DNA of 64,000 nt from Amoebidium appalachense. Its lineage: Eukaryota; Ichthyosporea. The stretch is taken from positions 2,542,001 to 2,606,000 of the forward strand of contig CAVNZM010000017.1 in NCBI GenBank assembly GCA_963693365.1, read 5' to 3'. Positions 26,517-39,621 of this stretch are shown here, piece by piece. The notes under the pieces are model-generated. The model was not told the origin of the DNA and searched no databases. It saw only the letters and a program-made list of their open reading frames with translations. Both the position numbers and the translations under genes were made by a program. Position 1 is the first letter of the stretch. The number at the start of each line of letters is the position of its first letter.

Positions 26517-27393
26517 AAACCGGTTACTTCCCCCCTCCCCCTTCTTCCCACCCAACCATATATCCCCCCTCCTCCTCCCCCCCCCCCCTCTCCCCCTTCT
26601 ACCCCAACCACACAAACACACTCACTCACTACCCTGCAGCATCTGCGATTCCAGCTCACCCCCCTCCACCCCCCTCACCTCACCCCCACCCACCCACCCA
26701 CCCACCCACATCCTCCAAACAAGTCCCAAAAAAAAACCAGTGTTCAAATACACACTAAAACACACAGAGAGCCCTCCGCCCCCTTCCCTCCCCTCCCCCC
26801 CCCCCCCCTTCCCCTCCCCCCCCCCCCACCACCACCACCTACCCACCCACAACCTCCAAAAGAGCCCAACAACACTTGACCCCCCCACCCCCCTCCCCCC
26901 CCCCTCCCCGGGCACACACACGCACATCCTCTCCCCCTCCCCCCCCCCCCCCCCCCCCCCCCACCCCACCCCCTCCCCCCCCCTCCCCCCCCCCACACAC
27001 ACACACACTCACCCTATAACCTGCAGCATCTGTGGCCCCAGCTGTCCCGCCCCCACCAACTGATCCATCTCAGCCAGAGCCTGACTTATAAACGCATCCG
27101 TGTCCCCATCCACCCATGGTTTCAGGCGCATCTTTAACAGTTCGCTCAGTTTTTCGATGCGCTGGGACTGAAGGGCATCGAGTTGTTCGGGGGAAAGGGC
27201 ACTACCGTCTTGAACGGCGGTGACACTGAGTTTTCCTGTGTATGTGTGTGTATGGGGTGGGGTGGGGTGGGGGGAGGGAAAGGGGGGGGGGGGGGGGGGG
27301 GGAGAAGGGGGAGGTGTGTGTGTGTGTGTGTGTGTGTGGTTGGGTGGCTTTATGGGAAAAGTGGGGAGGAGGTGGGGCGGGAAAGGGGGGGTT

Positions 27394-27428
<35 letters not shown>

Positions 27429-28013
27429 GGTGGTGGTGGTGGGATGGAGTGCAAATGGACGCGGAATTGGTTGGGGGATGTGGGAAATTTGAAGAGAAGG
27501 GGTGAGGTTGAGACGGAGGGGGGTTCGGAGAGGGAGCACGAGAGCGCGCGGGGTGGGGTTGGGGGGGGGGGGGGGGGGGGGAGGTAGGTGGGTCGGTAGG
27601 GATGATGGCAAATGGTAAGGACGGCGGGGTGGAGTGGGGAAGCGGAAAGGAGGCAGGGAGGGGCCCGGGGGGGGGAGGGATGATAATCAGGGTGAATGTT
27701 TCTGTGACATTTCTGAACTATATGTTCCTTCATGGCTTTGTGTATTGTGAGGGTCGTGTTCGCATACATAGTGTGTGTGTGTGTGTGTGTGTGAAGGGGA
27801 GGGGGGGGGGGAAGGGGGTGATGTATGCGTTAGAGGGTTGGAAATATGGAGGAGACAACAAGAGCAAGGTGCTGAGGGAGGGAGGGAGGGAGGGGGAGAG
27901 GGGGGGGGGGGGGGGAGAGACATTGATGGTTCTGTGGGTGCTTAAATGTCTGTAAGGAGGTCTTGAGGGGGTGGGGGTGGGCGGTGGGCGGGATTAAGTG
28001 CGGGTGTGTACGT

Positions 28014-28078
<65 letters not shown>

Positions 28079-28517
28079 GAATGCATTACAGAACACGCAG
28101 TACACATTCATGACGGACCACACAACGCAAGATTTCGCAAAGCACACACAAATAGTAATAATCATAAAAAGAGGGGGGGGGGGGGGGGGGAGGGGGGGGA
28201 GAGCGCGGGGAGAGGGGGGGGGGGGGGGGAGGGGGGGGGTACGGAAGGGAAACAGCATACGTGAAGCGGGCACAGAGGTGGGAAAGGAAAAAAGGGAGAG
28301 GAGGGGGGAGGGGGGGAGGGGGGGGGGGGGAATAAGGGGAGCAAATGAAGGAGGCAGCATACCGATGAGATGAGAGAACTGGTCTGGGCCAAAGGACAGC
28401 TCGAAGATAGTTCTGGGGTCAAGGAACTGTTCATCCTCAACACCCTTCTGTCCGTACTCGTCATAGCGTGCACGAAGGGCGGGGTCGCAGAGCACCTGTG
28501 TGTGTGTGTGTGTGTTT

Positions 28518-28564
<47 letters not shown>

Positions 28565-30179
28565 CGCGCGCGTGGTTGTGCGTGTGACGAGTGTGTGTGT
28601 GTTTTTGCAGGGGTAAACCGGGGGGGTTTGAATGTGGAACACGGTACGAAGTACGCATACACGATGAGAAGCATGGTGCAGGACACATGCAAAGGCAAAC
28701 ATTCAAGTATGCAACATCAGCCTTGCGCACAGTATGCGTCATAAGCAGAGCCCATCCTCAGGGAGGGCCCAAGTAAACGGGGGGGGGGGGGGGGGGGGGG
28801 GGGGGAGGGGGAGGGGGAGGAAGGGGGTTAAAATACGAAGGACACATTTCCGACGGACAGCACGATGCAAAATGCAAAGAACACATAAAGAGTATGCCAG
28901 AGATGGGGGGGCCCCGGGGGGGTTTGAATGCGGAACACAGTACGAAGTACGCATAGACGATGAGAAGCATGATGCAGGACACATGCAAAGGCAAACATTC
29001 AAGTATGCAGCATCAGCCATGCGCACAGTATGCGTCATAAGCAGAGCCCATCCTCAGGGAGGGCCCAAGTCATCAATTGCGTCTGAGTTTCGACCCCTTA
29101 GCCCGCGTATATACGACGCTCCAACTCAGACAGCAGCATCAACTGAACTTGGGTGGGTCAACCCGTCTTGATCAAAGACGAGCAGGGTTGCTTATGCAAG
29201 CAAGGTGAGCAAAACGGTGAAGATGTGTGTGCAAACTAATGCAGTGCAGCGACAAACGCGTATGTGCTTACAGATGCACGACACAGAGCAACCATGCCCG
29301 GTTGCATGGAAGTAAAGATGTCTCCACACAGTGGTCTGTCCTGAAAGGACACCTCTGAAAGAAGACAGGGGGGGTTTGAATGCGGAACACAGTACGAAGT
29401 ACGCATAGACGATGAGAAGCATGATGCAGGACACATGCAAAGGCAAACATTCAAGTATGCAGCATCAGCCATGCGCACAGTATGCGTCATAAGCAGAGCC
29501 CATCCTCAGGGAGGGCCCAAGTCATCAATTGCGTCTGAGTTTCGACCCCTTAGCCCGCGTATATACGACGCTCCAACTCAGACAGCAGCATCAACTGAAC
29601 TTGGGTGGGTCAACCCGTCTTGATCAAAGACGAGCAGGGTTGCTTATGCAAGCAAGGTGAGCAAAACGGTGAAGATGTGTGTGCAAACTAATGCAGTGCA
29701 GCGACAAACGCGTATGTGCTTACAGATGCACGACACAGAGCAACCATGCCCGGTTGCATGGAAGTAAAGATGGGGGGGGGGGGGGGGATGTGTGTGTAGG
29801 ATGTATGTGTTATTTAGGGCGGCGCTCGTTTATGTGCGAAACGTCCAATCACAATATTCTCCCTCTCCCCCCCCCCCCCCCCCCCCAAAAAAAAAAAAAA
29901 AAGAAAGAAAGAAAGAAAGAAAAAATGGAAAAACCCCACACTCCCAACAGCTCGTATTTACGACTGATGGCGGCCCGAACACAACCAACACTGAGTTGGA
30001 TTTATACATGTTAGACTAGACGGATGACGGGAAGGAGGTGTGTTTTTTTGGGAGATAAATCCAGGAAAAAAAGAGCTGATTGGGTGAAGTCCCCCCCCCC
30101 CCCCCCCGGTCCCTCCCCCAAGGTTGGGGAGAATGCCCCTACCTCCCCCCTCCCCCAAAGCCACAAGAGTGAAAGTGGG

Positions 30180-30211
<32 letters not shown>

Positions 30212-30901
30212 AGAAGGGGGGGACGGGGACGGGGAGAGGGGAGGGGGAGGGGGGGATGGTGGGGGAGGATAAGGACCTGGTATGCCTGACCGACTTTAAG
30301 GAACTTCTGCTCAGCCTCAGGGTCATCCTTATTCTTGTCCGGGTGCAGTCTCCGTGCCTTGTTAAAGTACGCCTTTTTAATCTCCCCTGGAGTCGCATCG
30401 GGAGCCACGCCCAGCACATCATAATACTCCGTGTCTTTAACACCTCCAACTTGCGTCGATTTCTTGGGTGCGGTGGGTGGTGTTCCCCTCTTTGGAGCTG
30501 CATTACCACCCGCATTTCTACTCTCCCATCCCTCTTCGAAGAGATGTGTGTACAGTGCATTCCTTGCCTCCTGCTGGTATGTGCTAGCAAGTACCAATGC
30601 TCTCTCTTCGGTTATGGATGCGTTTTCTACTTCCGCCTCCTCCTTCTCTTCCCTCCACTGACGAACAGCCTCTGGGGTGTTGTAGATGCCCTTGCCCACG
30701 TCCTGTAAAAAAAACATGGCATCACATCAGTGCGTGTTTGCCCCTCACATGTTTGTGATGGATGTTGATGCCAGGAGCCGAACATGAGGCACTGAAGCAT
30801 GAACAATTTGCCTGTGTGTGCCTGTGTGTGTGTGTGTCTGTGTGTCTGTGTGTGTGTGTGTGTGTGTGACAAGGTGAGGAGAGGAGACGAGATCGGGGGG
30901 T

Positions 30902-30941
<40 letters not shown>

Positions 30942-31455
30942 ACGAAGGAGAGAGGCATCCACAGCCGAGACCCTTTCAGGCGAAATGTGTTTATAGAGCA
31001 CAAATCAAGAGCATCACTTCTCACTCAAGCAAAAACAAAGAAAAAGAAAGACAGGGTAGGGGGTGGAAGGAGGGGAGGGGTCTACTTACGTGAATCGCCG
31101 AAGCCACACCCACCACAGGCAAGAGGATGAGGCCACCCAAGCCCAACCCAACCCCTTTTACAAATCCCTTGACTCCACTCTGCGAAGCACCGACAGCCGG
31201 AGCCACAAAAAGCCCTGCAACCCCTCCCAAAACACCCCCAGCAATGGATTTCGCTCCAGATGCCAGGCCGGAACCGACATGTTTCGGTCCCTTTTCCTCT
31301 TCATGTTGCTGCTTCAAAACCCAATAAGGGTCCTTGTTTGCTTGTTCATCCTTGAGCGAGCCTTTCCTGGAATTAGAACCCCCATCCTCCCCTCCGGCCG
31401 TAGCTTTTGGACTTTCGGGTTTGGGTTTGGGGCTTTCGGGCTTCGACGCCGACAT
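24258..31455 (-). CDS. DnaJ-X family J-domain co-chaperone with glycine-rich hydrophobic N-terminal region (7 exons)
   Basis: Exons in transcript order: 31455-31090, 30702-30277, 28495-28363, 27235-27013, 26173-26005, 25056-24911, 24420-24258; they join in frame to 541 aa. Residues 1-50 are polar and rich in Lys, Pro and Ser. Residues about 60-120 are a Gly/Ala/Val-rich hydrophobic region ([36 protein letters not shown]) that may insert in or lie against a membrane. Residues 213-280 form the J domain ([20 protein letters not shown]...), with the HPD needed to stimulate Hsp70 at 242-244. The rest matches the DnaJ-associated X domain: [49 protein letters not shown]. The tail is basic and Ala/Pro-rich. 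Exon 2 ends in a weak donor (CAG|GTCCTT), but the join [18 protein letters not shown] is the usual J-domain sequence. A cytosolic or organelle-surface Hsp70 partner is the likeliest role; the client is unknown. Confidence 0.92.
27805..27876 (-). repeat. Second poly(C)-tailed repeat family, copy A
   Basis: On the + strand: a G-run, then gtgatgtatgcgttagaggg, ttggaaatatggaggagaca, acaagagcaagg. It is the reverse complement of the copies at 37277 and 53664 (tcctccatatttccaaccct...). It sits in the DnaJ-X intron between exons 3 and 4. Confidence 0.75.
28028..28165 (-). repeat. Poly(C)-tailed short interspersed repeat
   Basis: A 48-base G-run (preceded by (GT)n), then ttagaatgcattacagaaca, cgcagtacacattcatgacg, gaccacacaacgcaagattt, cgcaaagcacacacaaatag. 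This is one of the clearest short copies. It lies in an intron of the DnaJ-X gene. Confidence 0.8.
28620..28774 (-). repeat. Dispersed repeat, 150-bp copy
   Basis: G-run of 7, then tttgaatgtggaacacggta and the sequence through agcagagcccatcctcaggg and agggcccaagt, stopping before the about 250-bp extra body present in the two copies downstream. It is directly followed by another G-run and another copy. Confidence 0.85.
28779..28903 (-). repeat. Poly(C)-tailed short interspersed repeat
   Basis: G-run of about 27, short GA stretch, then ttaaaatacgaaggacacat, ttccgacggacagcacgatg, caaaatgcaaagaacacata, aagagtatgcc. It is nested between two copies of the longer version. Confidence 0.8.
28916..29771 (-). 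repeat. Two tandem, apparently identical 397-bp copies of the long dispersed repeat (period 452 bp)
   Basis: Copy 1 is at 28923-29319 and copy 2 at 29375-29771, each headed by 7 Gs. Reading both in full I found no differences. The 55 bases between them (from tctccacacagtggtctgtc) are not repeated after copy 2, where a G-run begins. Both lie in DnaJ-X intron 2. Identity this high in DNA full of mutable tracts means either a very recent duplication or an assembly error. Confidence 0.85.
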
Positions 31456-32901
31456 GGTGTTAGGCCGGCAGATTTTTTGCCCTGTGTGAAACTACTAAAA
31501 CACTGCCGCGGGAAGGAAAAGAAAAACCAAATTCCCTTTGTCCGAGGAGAGAGAACTTTTTGTGTAGTGTGTGTGTGTTGAAAGACTGGCCATAAGACAG
31601 TGTCATAAGGCTGGGATAAAAAAAAACTGTTCGTCTGAGATCTTTTATACAATGATGACTAATTTTAGCGGATCGCAAACCTCGGGAGTTCTTTTGCGCC
31701 GATCGCCACAATCGAATATTGATCGCTGTTCCTATTTTCCGCGCTGGAACCGATGGTCCACTCCCATTTTCGTCTTTCCGGTTCTCCTGGATGAGTCCTC
31801 ATCATGGCCCAGCTAGATACCATGGCCATTCTTCCTTTACATTCCCTCTCCCCTCACAAACTGTGCCACGCATTACATTAATTATGATGATCTCGCACAT
31901 GTTTTCACGAATTTGTATGCATCCTACACGGCCGCGATGATCACGACACAGGCGCCGGTCAGACTATTTATCACCTAATCCAAAAAAATACTTCTCTGGA
32001 AACTTCACCGTGCAGCAGCCATCGGATGTAAGGCTAAGAGATGGACGGGCGGGGAAGGCAGGTGCACGGTGGTATTGGCCTCTTCGCATGCATGATATAC
32101 AAAAGGTTTTGGTGAATTCTCCGGAGGGAGGGGACGGGGGAGGGAGGGGGGGGGGGGGGGGGGGGAGGGGAGAGGGGGAGGGGGGGGGGGGGGGGGAGGG
32201 AGGGAGGGGGGGAGGGGGCTGCACTGCTGCCAAAGAAATTTGCTAGCGACATACAGCCCAGTTTCACAGGTTGGAACTGAGAGGTGAAGGTCTTGCAACT
32301 GGCTTTTTGGTACTTAGTAGTAGACTAGATAATAAGTGTTAAACCATATGATCATTTGCATGCACAAGTGTGTTTACGTAAACTTCGAAACGTGTTTCTT
32401 CACTGAAATACGTCATACTATCACACATGATAGCTACTTACTCTGGGGCAAAGTATATCTATCTAGATATATCCGGCCCCAGATATATTATATCTTGCAT
32501 TTGAATTTCATTAAGCAACATCCAAATAATACTAAATGGAGCCGAATGATGCATTCATGCAGTACAAAACCACCTTCTAAACAAACATGCATTTGTAACT
32601 CAAGAAGCATTGCAGCCGACCTCAGCCGGGCGATTCATCGAAGTGTCTACTTCTAATTTTCATTCTAACTTGAGCAACAATCTACAAGAGGTACCTGAAA
32701 TACCCCCTATTCGCAGGTGTTCAAGTAGGCCGACTAGGTGGTAATACAACAAACGCTGACCAGACAATCAATCATACATACGTAGGGCTTGCAAAAATGC
32801 CATCAACTGTATCCACTGAGGCTCAATAGTCTACATGTCTGTTGTAAACCTGCTCAAATTATATAATCATAGCCAGTAGTAACCACACCTGTTATCTGTT
32901 T
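31456..32901. other. Region between DnaJ-X (start) and the small unrecognised gene (end), both minus strand
   Basis: Should hold the DnaJ-X promoter and the 3' end of the upstream gene. The sequence is mixed and largely non-repetitive except for a G/A-rich block at about 32122-32220. No further gene or convincing regulatory motif was recognised. Confidence 0.6.
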
Positions 32902-33149
32902 TTATGCCGGCCAATGCATCTTCTCCACTCGTGTGAGGTGCCGTGTGATCTCTTGTGTAAGCTTGGTGCCATCTCTGATGTCAAAAACACCGTTCCCTGT
33001 TGTCGCATTTCGTAAAAATGTTAGTCATTTGTTTTGTTTTGCGAAAGCGCTGGGACCCTCGAGTGCATTCAAAGAAAATGGGACGGGGAATGGGGATTTG
33101 CGTGTGTGAATAATGATGTGGAAAGGAGGTGGTGTATGTGTGTGTGTGT

Positions 33150-33244
<95 letters not shown>

Positions 33245-34023
33245 CGCGCGCACGCGGGTGGGTGTGCGCGCGTGCATGTCCGGGCGTGTGTGCATGCATG
33301 TGCACGTGCGTCACATGTGGATACGGGTGTGGGTGTGCACGTGTGCACGCATGTGTGCATGTTTGTAGAATTTGTGATATTTAATGAAAATAAATAAAAA
33401 TACGGACGAAAAATATTTTGACCTGCCTGCCCCCCCCTCCTCCCCCCCCCCTCCCCTCCTCCTCCCCCCCCCCCCCCTCTCCCCCCGGAGCCCTACAGCA
33501 CACACACACCACCCTTTAACACAACACCACAAAGACATAACTCTTTTCCATTTTTTTTGCACGTGCATGGAGCTGATGTAGCGTACGTCCATTCAGTGAG
33601 TGCATCTGTCGCAGAATTTTACGGTAGATATATTCATCTACATGTTTGAATATCTATCCACACAAACTCATCACGGGCATACGTACATATCATAGCCCAG
33701 ATGTACAATTCCTTGCCTGCACACGCACAAAAACATGCATGCAACACGGAATATAAAAACAAATGATCATTTCCGCCGTCTTTTTCGCCTTCAAAAAAAC
33801 TTTTGTCTGGCCACCAAATTTCACTAGATACATCTCTGGTATATCTAAATTAACACTCACCGGCTTGTCTGTTGGTTTCTGCGGGGCCCACCGCAATCCA
33901 TGGATAGTCTTTTCGCATATCTCGGAGTTCCTGTTACACAGGGATGTTAAGCCGAGGAACAAACACCGCTCAGAATGGAAACAAGAGCCGTTCGGTTTCC
34001 GGACTTATTGTGATATGCCGAGA

Positions 34024-34060
<37 letters not shown>

Positions 34061-34922
34061 ACCCACTCCACCCCCGTTCCTCCCGTTCAAAATCACCTCC
34101 ACCACCTCCACCACCATCACCTACACACCCACCCACCATGAGCACCACCACCACAAAAAATAAAAACTGCCCCAACCAGACTACCACCACCACCACGTAT
34201 CCACGCACGTTGCAGATGAAGGGGGACAGAGGAAGGGGGAGATGTGAGTGGGGGGCCAAGGGGGAAGTCTTGACTAAACGGGAAAGAAGGGGGGGGGGGG
34301 GGGGGGGGGATGTGTGTCATGCATGTGCACTTGTATGCCTAATAGTACTAAGAGTAAGAATTCAGGAAATTGGGGGGGGGAGAGGGGGGGGGGGGGGGGG
34401 AGAAAGCGCGAGAGAGGTGTGTGTGGGGGGGGGGGGGGGGGGGGGGGGGGGGTTGGAGAAACGGGGGAGGTCGCGTGGGTGGGAGAATGTGGGTGAAGGG
34501 GGGGAGAGGGGGGGGTAAAGCAGAAGGGAGGAAAGGGGAGCACGTACAAAGATTTGTGGAAAGCGAGGGGGAAGTCAAAGGAAAAATAGAGAACAACTGT
34601 GTGTGCTAGGGTTCACACGCGCGTGTGCATGTGCATGTGTGCGCGTTCACATGTATGTGTGTGCACGTGCATGAAACAAACATATCCGTTGGTGCACGTG
34701 GCTGTTCTTGCCTAGCAGAAATCTCTCTGGCTGCGTGCCGAATTTGGTCTATGGAACTCCAGAAAACTTCATCACAGACCTCAACACAACAAACATAAAA
34801 GCAGCGAATAAGGCACCAACCTTTTCCAGGCCAACCACATCTCTGTCCAAAGCAGCTATCCTTCTTTTTACAGCAGCCAAATCGGCCAAGATCAACCGCT
34901 CCTCCCAAGCATTTCCAGCCAT
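32902..34922 (-). CDS. Unrecognised 88-aa protein with helical, charge-rich N-terminus (3 exons)
   Basis: Exons in transcript order: 34922-34821 (MAGNAWEERLILADL...GLEK), 33930-33861 (ELRDMRKDYPWIAVGPAETN...), 32996-32902 (...NGVFDIRDGTKLTQEITR..., ending HWPA then TAA). All three are flanked by good signals (acceptors gtaacag and acaacag, donor ccg|gtgagtg; the first donor is weaker, aag|gttggt) and join in frame (phases 0 and 1). Residues 5-45 are rich in Leu, Ala, Arg, Glu and Asp with heptad-like spacing, so a helix or short coiled coil is likely; KDYPWIAVGP then interrupts it. No signal peptide or membrane span. I do not recognise the family and assign no function. It is the head-to-head neighbour of the RagC/D gene, about 0.9 kb away. 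Support is the splice-frame consistency only. Confidence 0.6.
33135..33250 (+). repeat. (GT)n microsatellite with (CG)n end
   Basis: About 100 bases of (GT)n ending in a run of cgcgcg. It lies within the second intron of the small minus-strand gene, so its transcript carries (CA)n. Confidence 0.9.
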
Positions 34923-35827
34923 GTTTCCCAAAACAGAGAATTCGCCCCTCTTTCTTTAGCATAAACAGGTTCAATCTCAGGTGAGAAGAGAGACTATGGT
35001 GCGTGTATAGAGCCACAAAAACGGCTCATCGAAACACAGACGTCAGACTGTGGTACTGTGGTTGCTCCTCAAAGATGTGGAGCGCTCTTCAAATTAAACT
35101 GAGAAGGTCCGGTGCCCTTGTGGTTACAAACTCGAGACTCTTTAGGCTGCCACCCGCCCTAAAACGAAATTCGGAAGAGAAACAGAGGCTAATGTAATGT
35201 GCTCTGAAGTTGACAAACGAACATCAACTCAACCTCCAACTCACACAACTCGATGACGGTCGATCGACAAGCCGCTAGCGCACGGTCGCGTTTGCGACAT
35301 CAGTTTAGGGAAAGCATTTCGGGCTGGAGCGACTTTCGGGTCAAAATTTCGGGTCGACCCGTACCCAGGGTTGCTGCGTAGAACTACCAGTGCTCTAGGG
35401 TGATATCATATTACTGCAGAGCCCAAAGTGCATGCGACTTTTTTTTTTTTTTCTTTTTTGTCTTTTTATTCTAGTCCAGTTTGTTTAGAGTGCTGAGATT
35501 CTTTTTATGGTTTCTCTTCACTGATTCGATGGGCAATTGTGTATGATGGGCATATGACTGTCTTGGCTTGCGCTTCGTATAAGTTAGGAAAGGTTCCATT
35601 GCGGATCGGTTTTTGTCAGCGAGAGCTTTCGAACGAACAAACAACCACCACCAAAGAAAACAGAGACACTGTACGTGTGCTCTGCATCAGTCTGCCAACA
35701 GATCACTAATTAGACTACATACTAGTGAACAGGCATCCGCATCAGCTGCAGTTAAGCTGCTTTTCGAGAAAGACTAAACAATAACCATTTGGCTGCATTG
35801 TCTTGAGCAGACAACCGAACTTCGAAA
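34923..35827. other. Divergent promoter region between the 88-aa gene and RagC/D
   Basis: About 905 bp of mixed sequence with only one T-run (35438-35450). The two start codons face away from each other, so a shared promoter is possible. Two short related strings (gactttcgggtcaaaatttcgg and tcgggtcgaccc around 35330-35360) stand out but match no motif I know. Confidence 0.5.
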
Positions 35828-36747
35828 ATGGTATGTAAGAGTGCTTGAACACACAGAGGATAGGGAACACATCCAACACTTGCGCGGATTCACACACACA
35901 AATTCATTAACAGACAAACGCCGCACACACATAAACGGACACGCGCACATGGCATAGCTACATACACCTCCTCTTCAACAAACTCAAGCACACGCCCATA
36001 GGTGCAACCATACACGTCCCCGTCAGCATGCACTTACACCCAAGCAAACCCAAACAAAGTAGATCCCAGTTCTTATTATATCCACGCTCATGCGTACACG
36101 CACACACATACACATCCGCGTGCGCACACGCACACACGCACACACACGCATATACACAGCAGACACTTAACCTGTGTACAGATGCCCACACACTCACTTA
36201 TACGTGTTGCCCACGACCACGCTCCCTCTCTCGACACATTTCAGCTTCCAGTGCCAAACCCGTGAGCACACGAACAAAGATCGGTCGTGTTTGCATACAT
36301 TCAAATAAATACACTCACACATATCGAGCACGCTCTAATAAAAAGCACACGTGGGTATACCTGTTTCATCAATCCAAGATCTCGAAGTCACCGTGATGCA
36401 TCACCTCACAATTATTACACCCCCAAACATTCAATGAGTACATTGAGCCATTGAGACCGAAGGTTGATCGGTAATGAAAGAAGAGGACGCATTCCTTAGG
36501 GCAGGAAGAGGGTTAGCTTTCTGCCTTCCCTTTGCTTCACATACGGAAAAGCAAGATTTGGATAATATCCGAAATTGGGGTGTAACCCAGGCTCCCTTTC
36601 CTTCCTCCCTTCCCTCCCCCCCACCCCCCCCGCTCCCTTCCGATGTCTCTTGCTCCCCCACCACCACCACCACCACACACACACACACACACCGGTCGTT
36701 TGCTCCCTCCTCAGCACCACCCAGCTCCGTCCTGCTGCCTCTGCCCG

Positions 36748-36789
<42 letters not shown>

Positions 36790-37596
36790 AAAAAAAAAAA
36801 AAACGAACAAAAACCATGCTGCCCTGCCACCACTTCCTTCCTGCCTTCCTGCCCCCCCCCTTCCCTCCCCTCCACCCTTCTCCCTTTCTTCTCCTTTTTT
36901 GAATCTGTTTGGACTATCACCCCACCCTATTCCGCACCCTACTCCCCCTTCCCTCAAAAAGAAAGAAAGGAAAGAAACAACAAAACCCATAAATATGCCT
37001 AACCCTCACCCCCCCCCCCCCCCCCCTCGATATGTGTGCTCTTTGGGGCAGAGTTTGCATGATATTGGCCGTCGTGAGTCAGTACATTTTGCTCTGTAAC
37101 ACATCCACCACCCACCCACCCTTCCCCCACCCTTGGGCGCCACCTGAAGATGGGCTCTGTGGATTATGCATGCTCTTTATTTGTGCTTTGCAAAATCTGC
37201 ATTTGTGTTGTCCGTGTCGTGAATGAGTACTTCACACTCTGTAACACATTGTTAACCCCCCACACACACACTCACACTTTTGTAACGTTTTGTTGATGCT
37301 CGTTGTTGTCTCCTCCATATTTCCAACCCTTTAACGCATACATCACCCCCCCCCACCACCACCACCACCACCCCCCACCCCCTCCCCCCTTTTTTTCCCC
37401 ACAGGCGACAGACGCATACGGGCAGATTGTCGACGACAACTTTGGGGCCTATGCCTCATCGTTCCCTGCAGACATGGGGTGGGTTTTTGCTTATCTTTAA
37501 ATTCCCCTCCAGCAGCCCCCCCCCCCCCCCTCCCCCTCCCCCCCCCCCAACACACACACACACCCAGGACACACACACACATGCGCACGCACACAC

Positions 37597-37653
<57 letters not shown>

Positions 37654-37916
37654 CTTTTTGCTATTCAACACTGCCGCCCCCCCCCCCCCCCCCCCCCCCT
37701 CCCCCCTTGTGATCCAACTTCGTCATCCCCCCGTCCGCTTTGAGACTCAACATCGGGTTTCACCCCCACCGTTGTGTTTAGTTGGTGGGTTGTTGCAGGG
37801 GAAGGGAACCGAAAGAAGGTGAAAGAAGGGGTCGTGTGGAGCATATATATATGGATGGAGGGTGGCGTGTGTGTGTGTGTGCGCGCGCCACGCGGGCACA
37901 CACACGCACACGTGTG

Positions 37917-37964
<48 letters not shown>

Positions 37965-37992
37965 TGTGTGCGTGCGTTGCACATGTGTGTTT

Positions 37993-38025
<33 letters not shown>

Positions 38026-39036
38026 GGGGGGGGGAGGGGGAGGACGGGTAGATGGAATGGCAAGGATACCGGGGAGGCAGGGATGCTGGGGGAGAGGGGG
38101 GAGGGAGGGGGGGAGGGGGGGGGGGGGGGGGGGCTGAATATGTCGTCTCTCGGGGATTTTATCGGGATGTGGAGGGGGCAGGGAAAAAATGGCGATGGTG
38201 TTATGTGGGCAAGAAATGTGGACATGTGGTGTTTCCTGGCCATGAATATGAAAAGCCATGATATTAATATGAAAATGCATGTAAACGCACACCGGAAAAA
38301 GGGGACAGATGCCAACCGTACCGTTCTATGGGATCAGTTATTTTCACAGGGCCTAGTTCAGGGTCTAGTTTGGTTGTGTTCCCCCCCCCCCCCCCCCCCC
38401 CCCCCCCCCGTTACCACTTCCCCGTCCTTCTCCCCCTCCCCCTCTCTCTCTCCCCCTCCCCCCTCCCCCCCCTCCCCCCTCTTTCTACCCCCCCCCCCCC
38501 TCCCCCCGCCCCCCCAAACAGGAAGGTAGATGAAAAAGGAAGGGTAAAACGACGAGTAACCCCCCCCACCCCCAAAAAAAATTAAATTTAAAATAATAAA
38601 TAAATGAACCTCCCCCCAGAAGTTCCCCCCTCTCCCCTGCCTCCAGGTGACGTTTTAAAGGGAGAGCCCTGTGTGTTTCACATGCCTGTGCCAGCTCTGT
38701 TGGTTGTTATAAGGATACGTTTTATATATTGTATGTGGTGTTGCTGTAGAAATGGTGGGTTCTGAATTTTTAACGGTGGGTTATGATTGGTTGCAGGTAC
38801 GGGGACGATTTTAATGCCGTGCAGACACAGGCCGACGAGAATAAACCCCGCATTCTCCTGATGGGCCTGAGAAGGTGAGGGGCTGTGGCCTTCATTTTCA
38901 AACCTACATTTGACCATGTGACATTTTCCGTTTTGTTTTTTTTACCCTTTTCTCGTGTTTTTTTTTTATTCTTCTCCTTCTTATCTTTTGTGTGTGTATG
39001 GTGGTGGTGGTGTGTGTGTGTTGAATGAGGAGGGGC

Positions 39037-39087
<51 letters not shown>

Positions 39088-39252
39088 CGTGTGTGCGTGT
39101 GTGCATGTGTACGCATCTGCTTAGTATCTATGTGTGCGTGTACGATGTATGTAATGGCGTGGTGGTTTGCCTGGTGGGAAGGAGTGACATAAGGGGGGGA
39201 GGGGGTGGGGGGTTGGAGGAGGAAGGGTTGCTCTGCAGGGGGAAGGGGATGG

Positions 39253-39307
<55 letters not shown>

Positions 39308-39588
39308 AGAGGGGAGGGGCGAGGGGGGGGGGGGGGGGGGGGGGGGGGTAGGAGAGGGGATTGCCGGGGGAAGGTGAGATGGGGAGGTGTGTTTGTGTGT
39401 GTGTGTGTGGTAATGGTGGTTGAGGGGGGAGGAGGGTTGGGGGGGGGGGAGGGAGGCAAAGGTGTTAATGCACACGTACATGCACAGGAGTGGCAAGTCG
39501 TCGATTCAGAAGGTTGTGTTCCACAAAATGTCACCGAACGAGACTCTGTTCTTGGAAAGCACAGCAAAGCTCGTCAAGAGCGGTACAT

Positions 39589-39621
<33 letters not shown>

